Source of the DNA: Pogostemon cablin | Lineage: Eukaryota; Streptophyta; Magnoliopsida; Lamiales; Lamiaceae | Length of the DNA: 64,000 bases | Direction: 5' to 3' | Assembly (NCBI GenBank): GCA_023678885.1 | Contig: CM043012.1 | Location: 17,458,036 to 17,522,035 of the forward strand | Shown here: positions 45,849-56,714 of the stretch, one piece after another | Numbering within the stretch: the first letter of the stretch is position 1 | Layout: every line of letters begins with the position of its first letter | Notes under the pieces: generated by a model | Databases searched by the model: none | Seen by the model: only the letters and a program-made list of their open reading frames with translations | What the model was told of the DNA's origin: nothing | Made by a program: the position numbers and the translations under genes

Positions 45849-46840
45849 ATGGCTTGCGAGGGTTCTTCTTCTCTTCCCCGATCCCCTAGATCCCCTTCCC
45901 GTTCAATCAATTCTTCACTCGGTAGTTTTGGGTCATTCTCGCCCTCATCGTCGTCGTCTTTAGGGGAGCCCTTGGATATTTTGTCTCCATCTGGGATTTC
46001 TTTTAATCAACAGGTCATGAATTTTGTTTTTGCTTTTACATTGGAACCCAATCCCGATATGGTTGACGCTGGTCCAGGATTGTTGGGCCATCTCGGAAAA
46101 CTTCCGTTGTAGAGTAAGAATACTCCATTTTCTGCTGCTGAGGTTCCTTCGGCCCTTGATGATCTTGGTTACTGAAGAGCCCTGTTATTGCTCTCGGTAA
46201 GTTTCTATGTGGGGAGGGCATCGACTTCTATCTTCTCTCTCCTGATGCGCGTATGTATTACGCTCTGCCAAACACAGTGGCGGCCTATGAATTGCAACTC
46301 GAACTGGGTCTTAGGTTTCCTCTCCATCCCTATATTTGGGAAATTTTCAAAATTTGAGGTATAGCCCCGACTCAATTGGCTCCCAACGGCTGGGCAGCCT
46401 TGATGGGGATTTTGGTCCTCTTCCGGAAGCGTAAATATTCCTTCTTATCTGCCGCGGAGATCAACTTCCTGTACTGGCTCACTCCGAATAACAGGACTAA
46501 GGGATATTATTATCTGGTGCCGCGCCATACCAACCTTGTTGCTTCTCTGCCCAGTTCCGTTAAAGGGTGGAAGAATCCTTTGTTCTAGGTTCGCGTGTCT
46601 TGGAGGGGAGATTCTGTATATGACATTGGGGACCCTCAAAATCCCACCGTGCTCTCCAGAAGTTCTTTCTTCAAGCCTGTTCTCAGCGCGTATATGTTTC
46701 TATCGATTCTCCTTTATGTTGTATGGGACATTCTAACATTTTTTTCTTTTACTCTATGCAGTAGGGGATACGTGTGCCCTGAAGATGCTGTCAGCCGGGT
46801 TTTAGAGAGCTTTCCGCCATGTTCGTAAACTTTCTGAGTA
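45849..46840 (+). pseudogene. Antisense additional ORF, putative gypsy-type transposase domain
   Basis: The plus-strand frame starts at ATG 45849 with a Ser/Pro-rich segment (MACEGSSSLPRSPRSPSRSI). Beyond stops near 46110, 46171 and 46356 it reads LGLRFPLHPYIWEIFKI, IAPTQLAPNGWAALMGILVL, then RTKGYYYLVPRHTNLVASLP and SSVKGWKNPLF-stop-VRVSW. This order (FPLHP.I, P.QL.PN.W, WYY...R, S.KGWK..FF.V) is that of the domain labelled putative gypsy-type transposase (PF04195), common in plant retroelements. It runs opposite to the element and lies beside its 3' LTR, as do additional ORFs of Tat-lineage elements. Function is unknown; here it is dead. Confidence 0.68.
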
Positions 46841-47996
46841 AAGGCACAATTACCAGTGGGTTCTCCAAGGCTCCAACCTTTTTGAAATCCGCTTTACCAC
46901 CACGTCCATAGCCATGCCAGGCTTACAGATCTTCGGTTGTGGCTTTTGGGAGATATTTCTTTATTCTCTGACCACATCACTGCTTTGGTCTCCTTTCGTT
47001 TCATCTCTCTTCGCGAGACAGGTCCCTTATGTATCCTATCTTGTGGTAAGGACAGATCAGTAATTGACAGATCTTCCCACGAGGAATCCCGACTCTCCTA
47101 TGAGTAGGGGCCGAAGATGAATGAGACCTTTGATTCCTTGGCTTTCTGGGTCGGTTATGCCTCCTCTGAGAGATGGATGGGATTCTTCGTGGGACCTCCT
47201 TTTCCGCCAGCATTCCCATAGTGGTGGGTTTGCCTCTCCTCTGATTTGGTGAACAATGCTAGTGAGATCCTTCTGCCTTTGACCTTTTCCTCGGTGGAGG
47301 GTTTCCTACTTCTTGATTCCGTTCTTACCGTGATCGTCTTTGAGCATCATTTCTTATAGATACCTCCAGGGGTGGAGGATTCTCTGCTCCTTGGGGCTCT
47401 TTCGGTCGTGGTTGTTTTTGTGCCCCGGTCCCTGGTCGGCGAAGATATTCGCTACGCCTTTTCTCTGCTGGAGTTTCGTCCACACTCTCTCTTTTTACTA
47501 CGTTCCTCCTCCTCAAGAAGTTGATAGTTTCTCTCGCATCTTCTCCGCTATGCTCTTTCCTGGCCTCCTTTCTCCATTTGAGATCTTCCCGCAGATCACC
47601 ATGGCTTCCCCTGTGAGGGCCGCTAAAGCTCAACCTCACCGGTGGAACCGGGAGAGCCTCCGTAGCATACTCATTATCACCCTTTGGATCTTTTCGTTCA
47701 TTTCTTTCGCCTTTTGAGGATCACCCAAGTTTGGGACAGGAATAGACCTCGTCGGAGTGTGTATTTCTCTGACTAGAGTACTAATTTGGACGTTATTTCC
47801 GCTCCTTATTACATTCTGTTGAGCTCTGGAGCATTATCCTCTTTCTACGTTGCCGTGGGCTATAAAACCATAACCCTTTTTGATTTACAGACGTAGAATA
47901 AAACCCAAGGATCAATTTTCCAGAACTCAACCAAGATTTTACAAAGAAATGGAACAGGGATGGCTAATCGTAGCATTTTCCACAGACGGCTCCAGA
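46841..47996. other. Outer element 5' internal region (non-coding)
   Basis: GC-richer than its surroundings, with several stop-interrupted frames on both strands and none recognisable. Next to the right LTR the minus strand reads TCTGGAGCCGTCTGTGG, the expected position of the primer-binding site. Confidence 0.4.
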
Positions 47997-48463
47997 TGTT
48001 GACGGTTGTTCTTTGCTCATTAATTTAGTATGCGGAGGATTAAGGTGTTTAATTAACGAGACCAAGAATGAATACCATCAATCACAATCAACAACCAATA
48101 AAGACAAATCAAGAAGTTAAGGCTAATCCAAGAATCAATTCCCACAAAAGAACACAACTAATTTTATTACTCTCCCTTAGAACAACACTCATTTCTCCCA
48201 AATTCTCACCAGTGTAACGTCTAAAGTGAATCTGAATGTCCTGCCTCTCTCCTGCGAGAGAGGTTATTTATGTTGTCCTAAAACCCTAAATCTGAGCCAA
48301 TAGTTTTGTGCCACCTGGATGAAGACAAGCCATTTTTAATGAAGTTACCTGGTATGCCGACCATCTGCAGGAGGAGTCTGGTCGCCGTTTGTTGCACTGC
48401 AGGAGGTTTGAAGGATGTCTCCGTCCTTTGCTAGCCTCCCATTGGTCGTTGGAGCAGGGCATG
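47997..48463 (-). repeat. Outer element second LTR, first part
   Basis: TGTTGACGGTTGTTC.. onward, parallel to 44411-44880, broken at GGGCATG by the nested element. Confidence 0.85.
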
Positions 48464-49453
48464 TGATTGGTCGTATATAGTCGAGATTATCAATTAAAGA
48501 ATTTATCGAACCCAAGGGAGGAATGTGCTAGAGTTTAAGCGATCTCAAGTTTATCGTGATTTTATAAGGATGATCGAAAAGGAGGATAGATTGCAAATAA
48601 ATGCAAGTAAATTAATGTAAGAACAAGAATAAAATAAATGCTAGAATAAATGGGTTTCTAATGATGCAAGGATGAGATTAGCAACAATCATGTCATAAAT
48701 AACAAAAGAATCAAACAATTAATTCTAATCTCTCATAGACATGACATAGGAGCGATCACTAATTCCATATAATCTCTCTATTGAGATGGATAGAATGTAG
48801 GCCCTCAATAAGGCTCCCAAAAGCATATAGGATCGAGACCAAAGTGAACACCTCCCACTAGATACTAATTACTCAACGAGTTCCTAATGAGGTACTAAAT
48901 CATAGACAATATTCTCTTTTAAGGTATTATTAATTAACTAATAACTTGGCCCACATCTTTGTTTCCATCAAACATGATTTAATAACTTGAAGGAGGCACC
49001 ACATTCTTGGATAGGAATTTTCTGTTGTCTACATGATGAGGTGGCACCACCAATTTTCCAACCAAATTAATTGTAGCTATGACGTGGAGTCACAAGATGA
49101 TCAATTATCTAAAGGCCCAATATAAATAGTGGGTTGATTTGGACTTGGGCTTAGAAATGGGCCATGGAAAATGGTTGGGCCGCAGCTAATAAGTTGGAGA
49201 ATTCCAGCTTGCGCGCAGTTTCTGTTTTGGCCCGTATTTGCTTGTTTTAACTCCGAATCGAGCCCCGTTTCTTCCCACGCCTTCGTAATTGAATATAGAA
49301 GCTCATTTTACCCATAAATCCTGCAAATTCCAACATAAGTATCTTATCCACAAATATGAAGGAATTAAAGAACTTAACCACTAAAAGCAACATTAATTAT
49401 ATAAATCCTAGCTTAAAATGGACCATATTTTATAGCAATTTCTACACTTATCA

Positions 49454-51070
49454 AACTCCCAAACTTAAAGTATTGTTCGTCCCCGAGCAATGAAAAAAAG
49501 AACATGAGGGGAGAAATTGCGTATAACGGAAGCATGGAGTGAATAAAGATTATAGTCATTCTCAACTCAATCAAATCAAATCATATAGTCGGATATCAAT
49601 TAACAAATGTACAAGATCATAGTAGGAAATGCAAGTATAATACTCATTCTCACTAATCCTCTCATGGTGTCGTATGCACTAACTCTCAAAGTATTTAGAA
49701 ATTATGGAAGTGTTTACTCTCAAAATCAATCCACATGCATGCATTACCATAGGCTTGCCACAAGTCTAGGCTCTCCACCACTAATCAAGTGTGCAATTAA
49801 ATCAAATAGGACTTTTCATTTTGATGTAATGAAGGCTCTTTGGTTATGGAATGATAAATATAGGATAAAAGTAACTTGGAGTGTGGAGAGATCCTATTAA
49901 AAGAGTAATAACCCTCATAAATTTTCTTCTTACATCTTCTCTTATCTTTATTGCCACCATTTCTTTTAAGAATTCTCTTCAAACTCCTTCTTTTAAGCTT
50001 TTCTTGAACTTGTACTTTTAAAATATATCATCATGCCAATTCAAGTTCTTTCATGATTTTCCCTTTCTTCTTTCATGCTCTTTTACATCTCATATCCTTC
50101 TTTTATAGTCATTCTTCTTCATTCCTTCATTCTCTTGCCTTTTCACATTGTCTAGCTATACTTTCTCTAGTTAATCTCCACACATAAGATTCTTTCTTAG
50201 TTTCAAATGGTATTTGGCAAGATGATGTGCTTATCAAATAATATAGGCTATAAAGGCTCAAATTGGCTATCAATGGATCATATGATAAAAGGTAGGAAAA
50301 ACATGTTTGGCTCTAACTTTAAAGATCAAGGATGGCCTAAAATCATTTTCAAAAGTCTCCACAGAAACGTAGCCTCGAGTAAGATGAATGGTAAGTTCTA
50401 TAACACATACACATGAATGATGCACACATAAAAGAATGAATCATATAATGAATACGCATCCATGGCTCAAAATCTCACGGTTCATCAATTGTGAAAAATA
50501 AGCATCATGTAAGTAAATTCCCAACCATAACAAGTACACAAATTCACATCAATCCAACACATGATCCAACCTAATCTCATAGCTTCAAACAACCATCAAA
50601 TAAGCTCCACAAGAGAATAATGAATGATAAGAAACACAAGGGGAAGCAACAAACTACAAGAACAAGAGGAACAAAATGTGCACCAGTGCAAAATGTGTAA
50701 ACTAAGAACAAGATAAATGAGTAACAAAACGAGCAAGCTCCCCCAAACTTAAATTTAACTAAGAGTTCAATTTTAGTTTGGAAAGAATTTTGTTACCAAA
50801 TTTATTGCACCATTCTTCACTTCAAGTCCATCATCGGGAAAATTTCTTCATGTTCATACAAAAGACAAGAAATAAAACAAAATAAAAACACACTAAGAAA
50901 GCGATAAAGATAATGATTGGTTGCCTCCCATCTAGCGCTATATTTAACGTCTTCAAACTAGACGAAATTTTTTTTTCAAGATCATGGTGGTCTGGAATAA
51001 TATTTAGGCACTTTCATAGGTTTTTTCTTGAAATAGTGTCTTGTTCTTTCACGCTTAACCAAGAGGATAT
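49454..51070. other. Nested element non-coding 3' internal region
   Basis: AT-rich, with the PPT-like border at 49454 and the sequence CCCAAACTTAAA repeated near 49457 and 50741. A stop-interrupted minus-strand segment at 51072-51314 may be the last trace of coding. No pol domain. Confidence 0.55.
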
Positions 51071-51310
51071 CTCATTTTCTGTTGTATAACTCAAGCAATT
51101 CTTTTTCGAAAACATTCTTCACGAGAAATGACCCTTTCCACTTGTTCCATTTTTTCCATCGGGCTCCCCATGAATTTTGAATTTCTACCACATCTCTCGG
51201 TAAGAATTCAGGCAAAGATATGCTTTTCAATGATGAATATTGATGCTCTCTTACAATCCTTGTCCTACAATTATCAACAAATAAATTTTTATCAACAAAA
51301 TTATGAAGAT

Positions 51311-52840
51311 TCATAAGAGAATTCGAAAGTTCAAGAGAATGAGAATTTTTTTTTCTTCATGTGGAGTAAAATCAAAGATCTTAATCTCCGGAGGTTTCTT
51401 TTCTTCCATCTTAAGTGCATGAATCTCTTCTTGATCTTGAAAATTTTTTTTAAGCATCATCTCAAAAGACTCAATAAATCTATCGAATTTCTCCTTTAAC
51501 TCTTCTTTCAACTCTTTTTCTTTCACCCATTTAGGAACTCTTTCTCTCTTCTCCTTCGTAGCTTTATCGACCCCCAAAACTATCCTCTTTTCTAACTTCT
51601 TTATCAACCACCTTACAAGCCTCCAACCCTTCTTCAACCATTCTTTCCTTACCCTGAGAGTAGAGAGCCATACATTGATCCTTAGTCTCAAATGTAGAAG
51701 ATTTATTATTTTCTCTTTGTATATTTTCCAATGTGGTTGAGATTTGGCCTAAATGGTGCTCCATAGATTCCATCCTCACCTCCATAGAACTCTTCACATC
51801 AAGAACTAACAACTCAATTTTTTCAACTCTCTCTTCACATGCTTTCATCCTAGCCCCGTTATCCTCAATACACTTATGCAACAAATCCTTCAAGGGTGAT
51901 TTTCTCTCATCATTTAGTACTTTTCCCCTCGGATTGAATGTCGGTGGAAAAACTACGTCACACTTAGCTGTATTCTCCAAATCATAGCACCCTTCTTTGC
52001 TCTCCATATGCCATTGGTAGGTATTCATGGAAATTTCTTCAAAAGTTCTTATTGATCTTTGAGCGGTGATGCCAAAAATAGACCCATCGGATGACGCATC
52101 AACGAATAATCGATCTCTTCTATTCAAGCCTTGATAGAAGAATCCCACTTGTTGCTCCTCTGGAAAACCATGATGAGGTCACTTCCTCAATATTTCCTTG
52201 AACCTCTCCCACGACTCATGAAAGATCTCATGAGGCAATTGCTTAAATTGAGCAATAAGACTTTGCAATTGTATCGTCTTTAAATGTGAAAAGTATTTGT
52301 TGAGAAAATATTGAGCAAGATCTTTACAAGTGTTGCATGTCGCCGGAGTGATCGTTCCAAGCCAAGCACGTGCTCTATCCTTTAAAGAAAAAGGAAAGAG
52401 TCGCATATTAACGCAATCTTCACTCACCCCATCCATTTTAATAGTATTCGCTATCTCTATGAAGTAGGAAAGGTGGTCATTTGGATCTTCGGTTGGATCT
52501 CCACCAAATTGGCTTGATTGAACCATTCGAATCAAACTCGCCTTCAACTCAAAATTGTTGTCAATGATCGGAGGAGCCATAATTTGTTGAACTACCCTTG
52601 GTTGGAGATGATCTCTGATAGCCATATTCATCATGACTTGAGGAACTTGAGAGTATACATTATGAAGCACTTGAGGATAAACTTATTGTTGAGGGGAGAC
52701 GAGGTTCCCATAAACTTGTTATTGAAGAAATTGTAAATTGAGAACTTGAACCCCTTGAGCTATCCTTATATCTCCTTGAGCTTCCATATTAGGAATTGCA
52801 TTTGCATTAATCATGCTTTGAATATTTTCCATGTAGCTCA
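51311..52840 (-). pseudogene. Gypsy gag, interrupted
   Basis: The likely start is near 52840 (MENIQSMINANAIPNMEAQG). Two TAA stops follow in the Gln-rich leader (near 52735 and 52684). Then the conserved retrotransposon gag block reads FGGDPTEDPNDHLSYFIEIA, MDGVSEDCVNMRLFPFSLKD, RARAWL and FKQLPHEIFHESWERFKEIL. A TGA at 52179-52181 stands before PHHGFPEEQQVGFFYQGL, which continues in the same frame to 51564. A frameshift then leads to a Lys/Glu-rich coiled-coil-like tail at 51311-51691 (KEKELKEELKEKFDRFIESF). Gag forms the particle shell. No zinc knuckle, protease or reverse transcriptase is present, so this resembles the gag-only non-autonomous class (TR-GAG). Confidence 0.85.
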
Positions 52841-53034
52841 TATTTTTTTGGCTTGTTCACCTTATTCTTCCTTCTTAAGGTATGCACCTACAAAAGAAAG
52901 AAAAATTAGAACAAAATTTTCTAAAACAAATATAAGATACAAAAATACAAAAAAAAATGTCCTTATTAAGACCACTCTAAACAATCCTTCGTCAAACCAC
53001 TAGCAACCGTTACCTTCCCGACAACGGCGTCATT

Positions 53035-54712
53035 TGATTGGTCGTGGTCGTATATAGTCGGGATAACCAATTAAAGAATGTATCGAACCCAATGGAGGAA
53101 CGTGCTAGAGTTTAAGCGATCTCAAGTTTATCGTGATTTTATAAGGACGATCGAAAAGGAGGATAGATTGCAAATAAATGCAAGTAAATTAATGTAAGAA
53201 CAAGAATAAAATAAATGCTAGAATAAATGGATTCCAAATGATGCAAGGATGAGATTAGCAACAATCATGATATAAATAACAAAGGAATCAAACAATTAAT
53301 TCTAATCTCTCTCGGACATGGCATAGGAGCGATCACTAATTCCACATAATCTCTCTCTTAAGATGGATAGGATGTAGGCCCTCAATAAGGCTCCCAAAAG
53401 CATATAGGATCGAGATCAAAGTGAACACCTCCCACTAGGTACTAATTACTCTACGAGTTCCCTAATGAGGTACTAAATCATAGACAATATTCCCTTTTAA
53501 GGTATTATGAATTCACTAATGGCTTGGATCTCCTCACCTAATCAACTAATCTCTCGATTAAGCCAATTAAATGTTCTATCAATGGGTTCTAAATATAGAA
53601 GAATATCTCTATCTCATTCTAAATTAATGCACATGAAGTGTATGATGAAAGATTCAATGAACTATCCTAAACACATAATTGATTTCTCAATCTAATCACA
53701 TGCCCATGGAAATTAATCACATATATCATCATATAAATCAAGCAATTAACAATCAATGATAGAAATAACACAAATATCCAATTAAGATTAAAATAAAATT
53801 GCATAAAACCTAAATTATCCAACACCAATCATGAAGCTAATCTCAAAAAAGAAATTAGCCTAACATAGTATCAAGCAAAACAAATAAATTGTCTTACAAA
53901 ATCCCATGATTAAACTTAGAAAAATTACAAAATTAAATAAATTCTTCCCTTGAAATGCTTCAAATGAAGCACCTATCTTCTCTTGCACTTTTCAACTTCC
54001 CTTGCTTCCTTGATCAAATTGAATGATTGATGAAAGGGTTTAGTGAATCAAATGGGTGAAATTTGATGGGAGGTGATGGATGGTGAATGGAGAATTGAAA
54101 AGTGGTATCCTCACATTGGTCGACTCTGCTGCTCTTCACGGCTGTTGTATAGTTAACTGATGGGTTTGATTGAATTAATTGGGCCAATTGAAATGAATTA
54201 GACTTGGCCCACATCTTTGTTTCCATCAAACATGATTTAATAACTTGAAGGAGGCACCACATTCTTGGATAGGAATTTTCTGTTGTCTACCATGATGAGG
54301 TGGGACCACCAATTTTCCAACCAAATTAATTGCAGCTATGACGTGGAGTCACAAGATGATCAATAATCTAAAGGCCCAATATAAATAGTGGGTTGATTTG
54401 GACTTGGGCTTAGAAATGGGTCATGGAAAATGGTTGGGCCGCAGCTAATAAGTTGGAGAATTCCAGCTTGCGCGCAATTTCTGTTTTGGCCCGTATTTGC
54501 TTGTTTTAACTCCGAATCGAGCCCCGTTTCTTCCCACGCCTTCGTAATTGAATATAGAAGCTTATTTTACCCATAAATCCTGCAAATTCCAACAAAAGTA
54601 TCCTATCCACAAATATGAAGGAATTAAAGAACTTAACCACTAAAAGCAACCTTAATTATATAAATCATAACTTAAAATGGACCCTATTTTATAGCAATTT
54701 CTACACTCATCA
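53035..54712 (-). repeat. Nested element full-length LTR
   Basis: 1678 bp, TGATTGG to CATCA. The 5' LTR in element sense. The other copy lacks the portion equivalent to about 53512-54195. Confidence 0.85.
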
Positions 54713-54717
54713 CCATG

Positions 54718-55176
54718 TCAGTCAGCCGTTGTCTTCTAGTTAAGATTTCTGTCCAAGATTCTCCTCTTCCCGTTAACGTTGTCTTCTAGCCTGCGGTATC
54801 TGTATTTTTTCATTATGATGTCTGTCCGTTATTATCTTGCTCTCGCCGTCCTTCTTTGGTCTTCGGGCAGATTGGTTTTCGGTACTGAGGAGTCCATCCG
54901 AGGTCTTGGCCAGGGGAGGGTGACTGCCGAGGTGTCTCTCTGAAGTCGAGGGTATTTTCCTATTCCGTACTGGTTCGGCGAGTTCGTCCTTATTCGTTCT
55001 GGGCTGAGCTTTCGGACTGCTATGTTCCTTATTGGGCTACTTTAATTCCTTCCTCCTTTATGTCCTCCGATTGTGTCGCCAAGGGGTTGGGCCTACCATT
55101 CCCAGTATCATGGGTCTGTTGGGTCTATTGGGCCTCTTGGGCTTAATACATCATGAGGGATATAATACTCATAACA
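54718..55176 (-). repeat. Outer element second LTR, remaining part
   Basis: TCAGTCAGCCGTTGTCTTCTAG onward parallels 44879-45338 and ends ATAACA before the GACTG duplication. Confidence 0.85.
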
Positions 55177-55317
55177 GACTGTATGCAGATTTAGTTTCTT
55201 CAAGTTTAATGATACAATACTTATATTTTTTTAATTGAGGTACTTAAAAATAAAATTGTCCATGGTTTATTTTCTTATAATTCTTTTTTTACATATTAAA
55301 TTTATAAGTCCGACTAG

Positions 55318-55495
55318 GGTGCACCGGGTACACCAGTGCACCTGGACAATTATAGTCGTTAGATTAGTTTATCATTCAATCTCCACAATTAATTAAACTA
55401 AAATAATTAAATTTTTAAAAAAAAAACTACCCACTCCCCATTTTTACCTATAAATTTGGGCGTGCACTAGATGCACCCCAGAATAACCCTAAATT
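55318..55495. mobile_element. Possible MITE with GGGTGCACC ends
   Basis: Left AGGGTGCACCGGGTACACC and right GTGCACTAGATGCACCCCAGAATAACCCT are roughly inverted. A similar GTGCACC palindrome occurs at 36175-36205. Confidence 0.3.
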
Positions 55496-55820
55496 TATAC
55501 TTTTTTATTTTTTTCTCCTAGCTACGTTTATTTATTCACTCTACCCATAGAAAATTTTCTTACATATTTCTTTCGATTTTAAAGAATTGACGGTATAAGA
55601 TTTATTTATTTTATATTTATTTTAATTAATTTTGTTAACAGAATTTTAATTTCTATTATATTGAGATTTTTATTTGTAATTTTATATATGAAAGGTGTGC
55701 GAGTTTAATTTCTTCAAGTTTTAAGATTAATGATATATTTGTATTAATACTTATACTTTTTTTAAATAGAGGCACTGATTTTATTTTTTTTAAAAATTAA
55801 TTTGTCTTTGATTAATTTTT

Positions 55821-56705
55821 GGATTTATTACTATCTACTACAAAATATACTATAATATTATTAATAGATACAAAGTATATATTTTATTATTAACTATTAT
55901 AAAATTATTCTTTAAATAGTCCCAAATACCTCTAAATACATCATGTAGATAAAATTAGATATATATATTTACGTTAAAAATTAAAATGATAGGATCATAT
56001 CCTTCTTTATAATTTTCTCTCTGTTTTCATATCAAAATTATTTCACACATTGAAATCTCTCTCACCATAGATCCGCAACAAAATTTATAATTTCTGAATA
56101 CAAATATATTAAAAATAAATAAACATTTTTAAATACATAAATTTTGAATATTAACAAATTAATTTAAATTTTGAACACGAGTATAATTTTTGAACACAAA
56201 TATATTAAAAAAAATTAATACATAAAATTTGAAAATAAAAATTTCAAAATACATACCATTTGAACACAAATATACAAAAATGTATTTGAACATAGACATT
56301 ACTAAATATAAAAATAATGTGGATGTGATTAAAGACGTATCCAAGGATATTTTTTTTAATACAGTGGCTAATTAACTATTAATTATCATAATCCCAAATA
56401 GTTAATTATATATTCAGAAATAAGTGTATGTAATGTATTCAAAAATAATTGTATGAAATGTATCATGTATTCAGAAATATTTGTATTCAGATACGTTATA
56501 ATTATCTTCTATCTATTTTTGTGGAGAAATTAGTGGGACATCTTATCTTTTTGTATCACACCTTTTAAATTAATATTTGAATACAATTAAAATAGGGATA
56601 AAAATGATATTTTATGCATTCAATTTGTATTAATTAATAATATAATTTATTTTTGTATCTAATAGTAATATTGACACATAAATTGTATCCAATAGTAATG
56701 GACCC
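55821..56705. mobile_element. Mutator-type TIR element, copy 2 (inverted relative to copy 1)
   Basis: 885 bp from GGATTTATTACTATCTACTA to the reverse complement of GGGTCCATTACTATTGGATA, flanked by perfect 9-bp TTAATTTTT repeats (55812-55820 and 56706-56714). About 200 bp next to the right end match copy 1 in reverse complement, including a segment equivalent to CCCACTAATTTCTCCACAAA. Confidence 0.85.
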
Positions 56706-56714
56706 TTAATTTTT

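Larger units (their letters stand above)
48464..54712 (-). mobile_element. Nested gag-only Ty3/gypsy retrotransposon
   Basis: Begins TGATTGGTCG, ends ACTCATCA and is flanked by GCATG (48459-48463) and CCATG (54713-54717), a 5-bp duplication with one change. LTRs are 48464-49453 (990 bp, with an internal deletion of about 690 bp near 48940) and 53035-54712 (1678 bp). The minus strand has a primer site TGACGCCGTTGTCGGGAAG next to the right LTR, like the Asp-tRNA-type sites of Athila/Tat elements, and a purine tract TTTGGGAGTTT beside the left LTR. It encodes a broken gag and no pol. Confidence 0.88.
44411..55176 (-). mobile_element. Ty3/gypsy-type LTR retrotransposon (outer), carrying a nested element
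   Basis: Starts TGTTGACGGC, ends CATAACA and is flanked by perfect GACTG duplications (44406-44410 and 55177-55181). LTRs are 44411-45338 (928 bp) and 47997-48463 plus 54718-55176 (926 bp joined). Orientation is minus: a purine tract GAGGGGCTAA adjoins the LTR at 45339 on that strand, and the LTR has a TATA-like ACATAAATAGTCTCTC on the minus strand (about 44673-44690). The internal region is only 2.66 kb with no gag-pol, so this is a non-autonomous derivative. The plus-strand ORF near its 3' LTR suggests the Tat/Retand group. Confidence 0.85.
44180..55820. repeat. Local tandem duplication (~524-bp unit), first arm split by a retrotransposon
   Basis: Arm A is 44180-44410 continued at 55182-55310; arm B is about 55500-55820. 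Both contain TTTCTTTCGATTTTAAA, GAATTGACGGTAT, TTATATTGAG, and then TTTAGTTTCTTCAAG / TTTAATTTCTTCAAG with ACTTATA.TTTTTT. Without the 10.77 kb insertion the arms would be about 524 bp apart. Confidence 0.75.

Noticed and set aside
47340..47717. Plus-strand ORF of 125 codons in the outer retroelement
   Set aside because: No recognisable motif; overlaps another open frame on the opposite strand, and the area is stop-interrupted.
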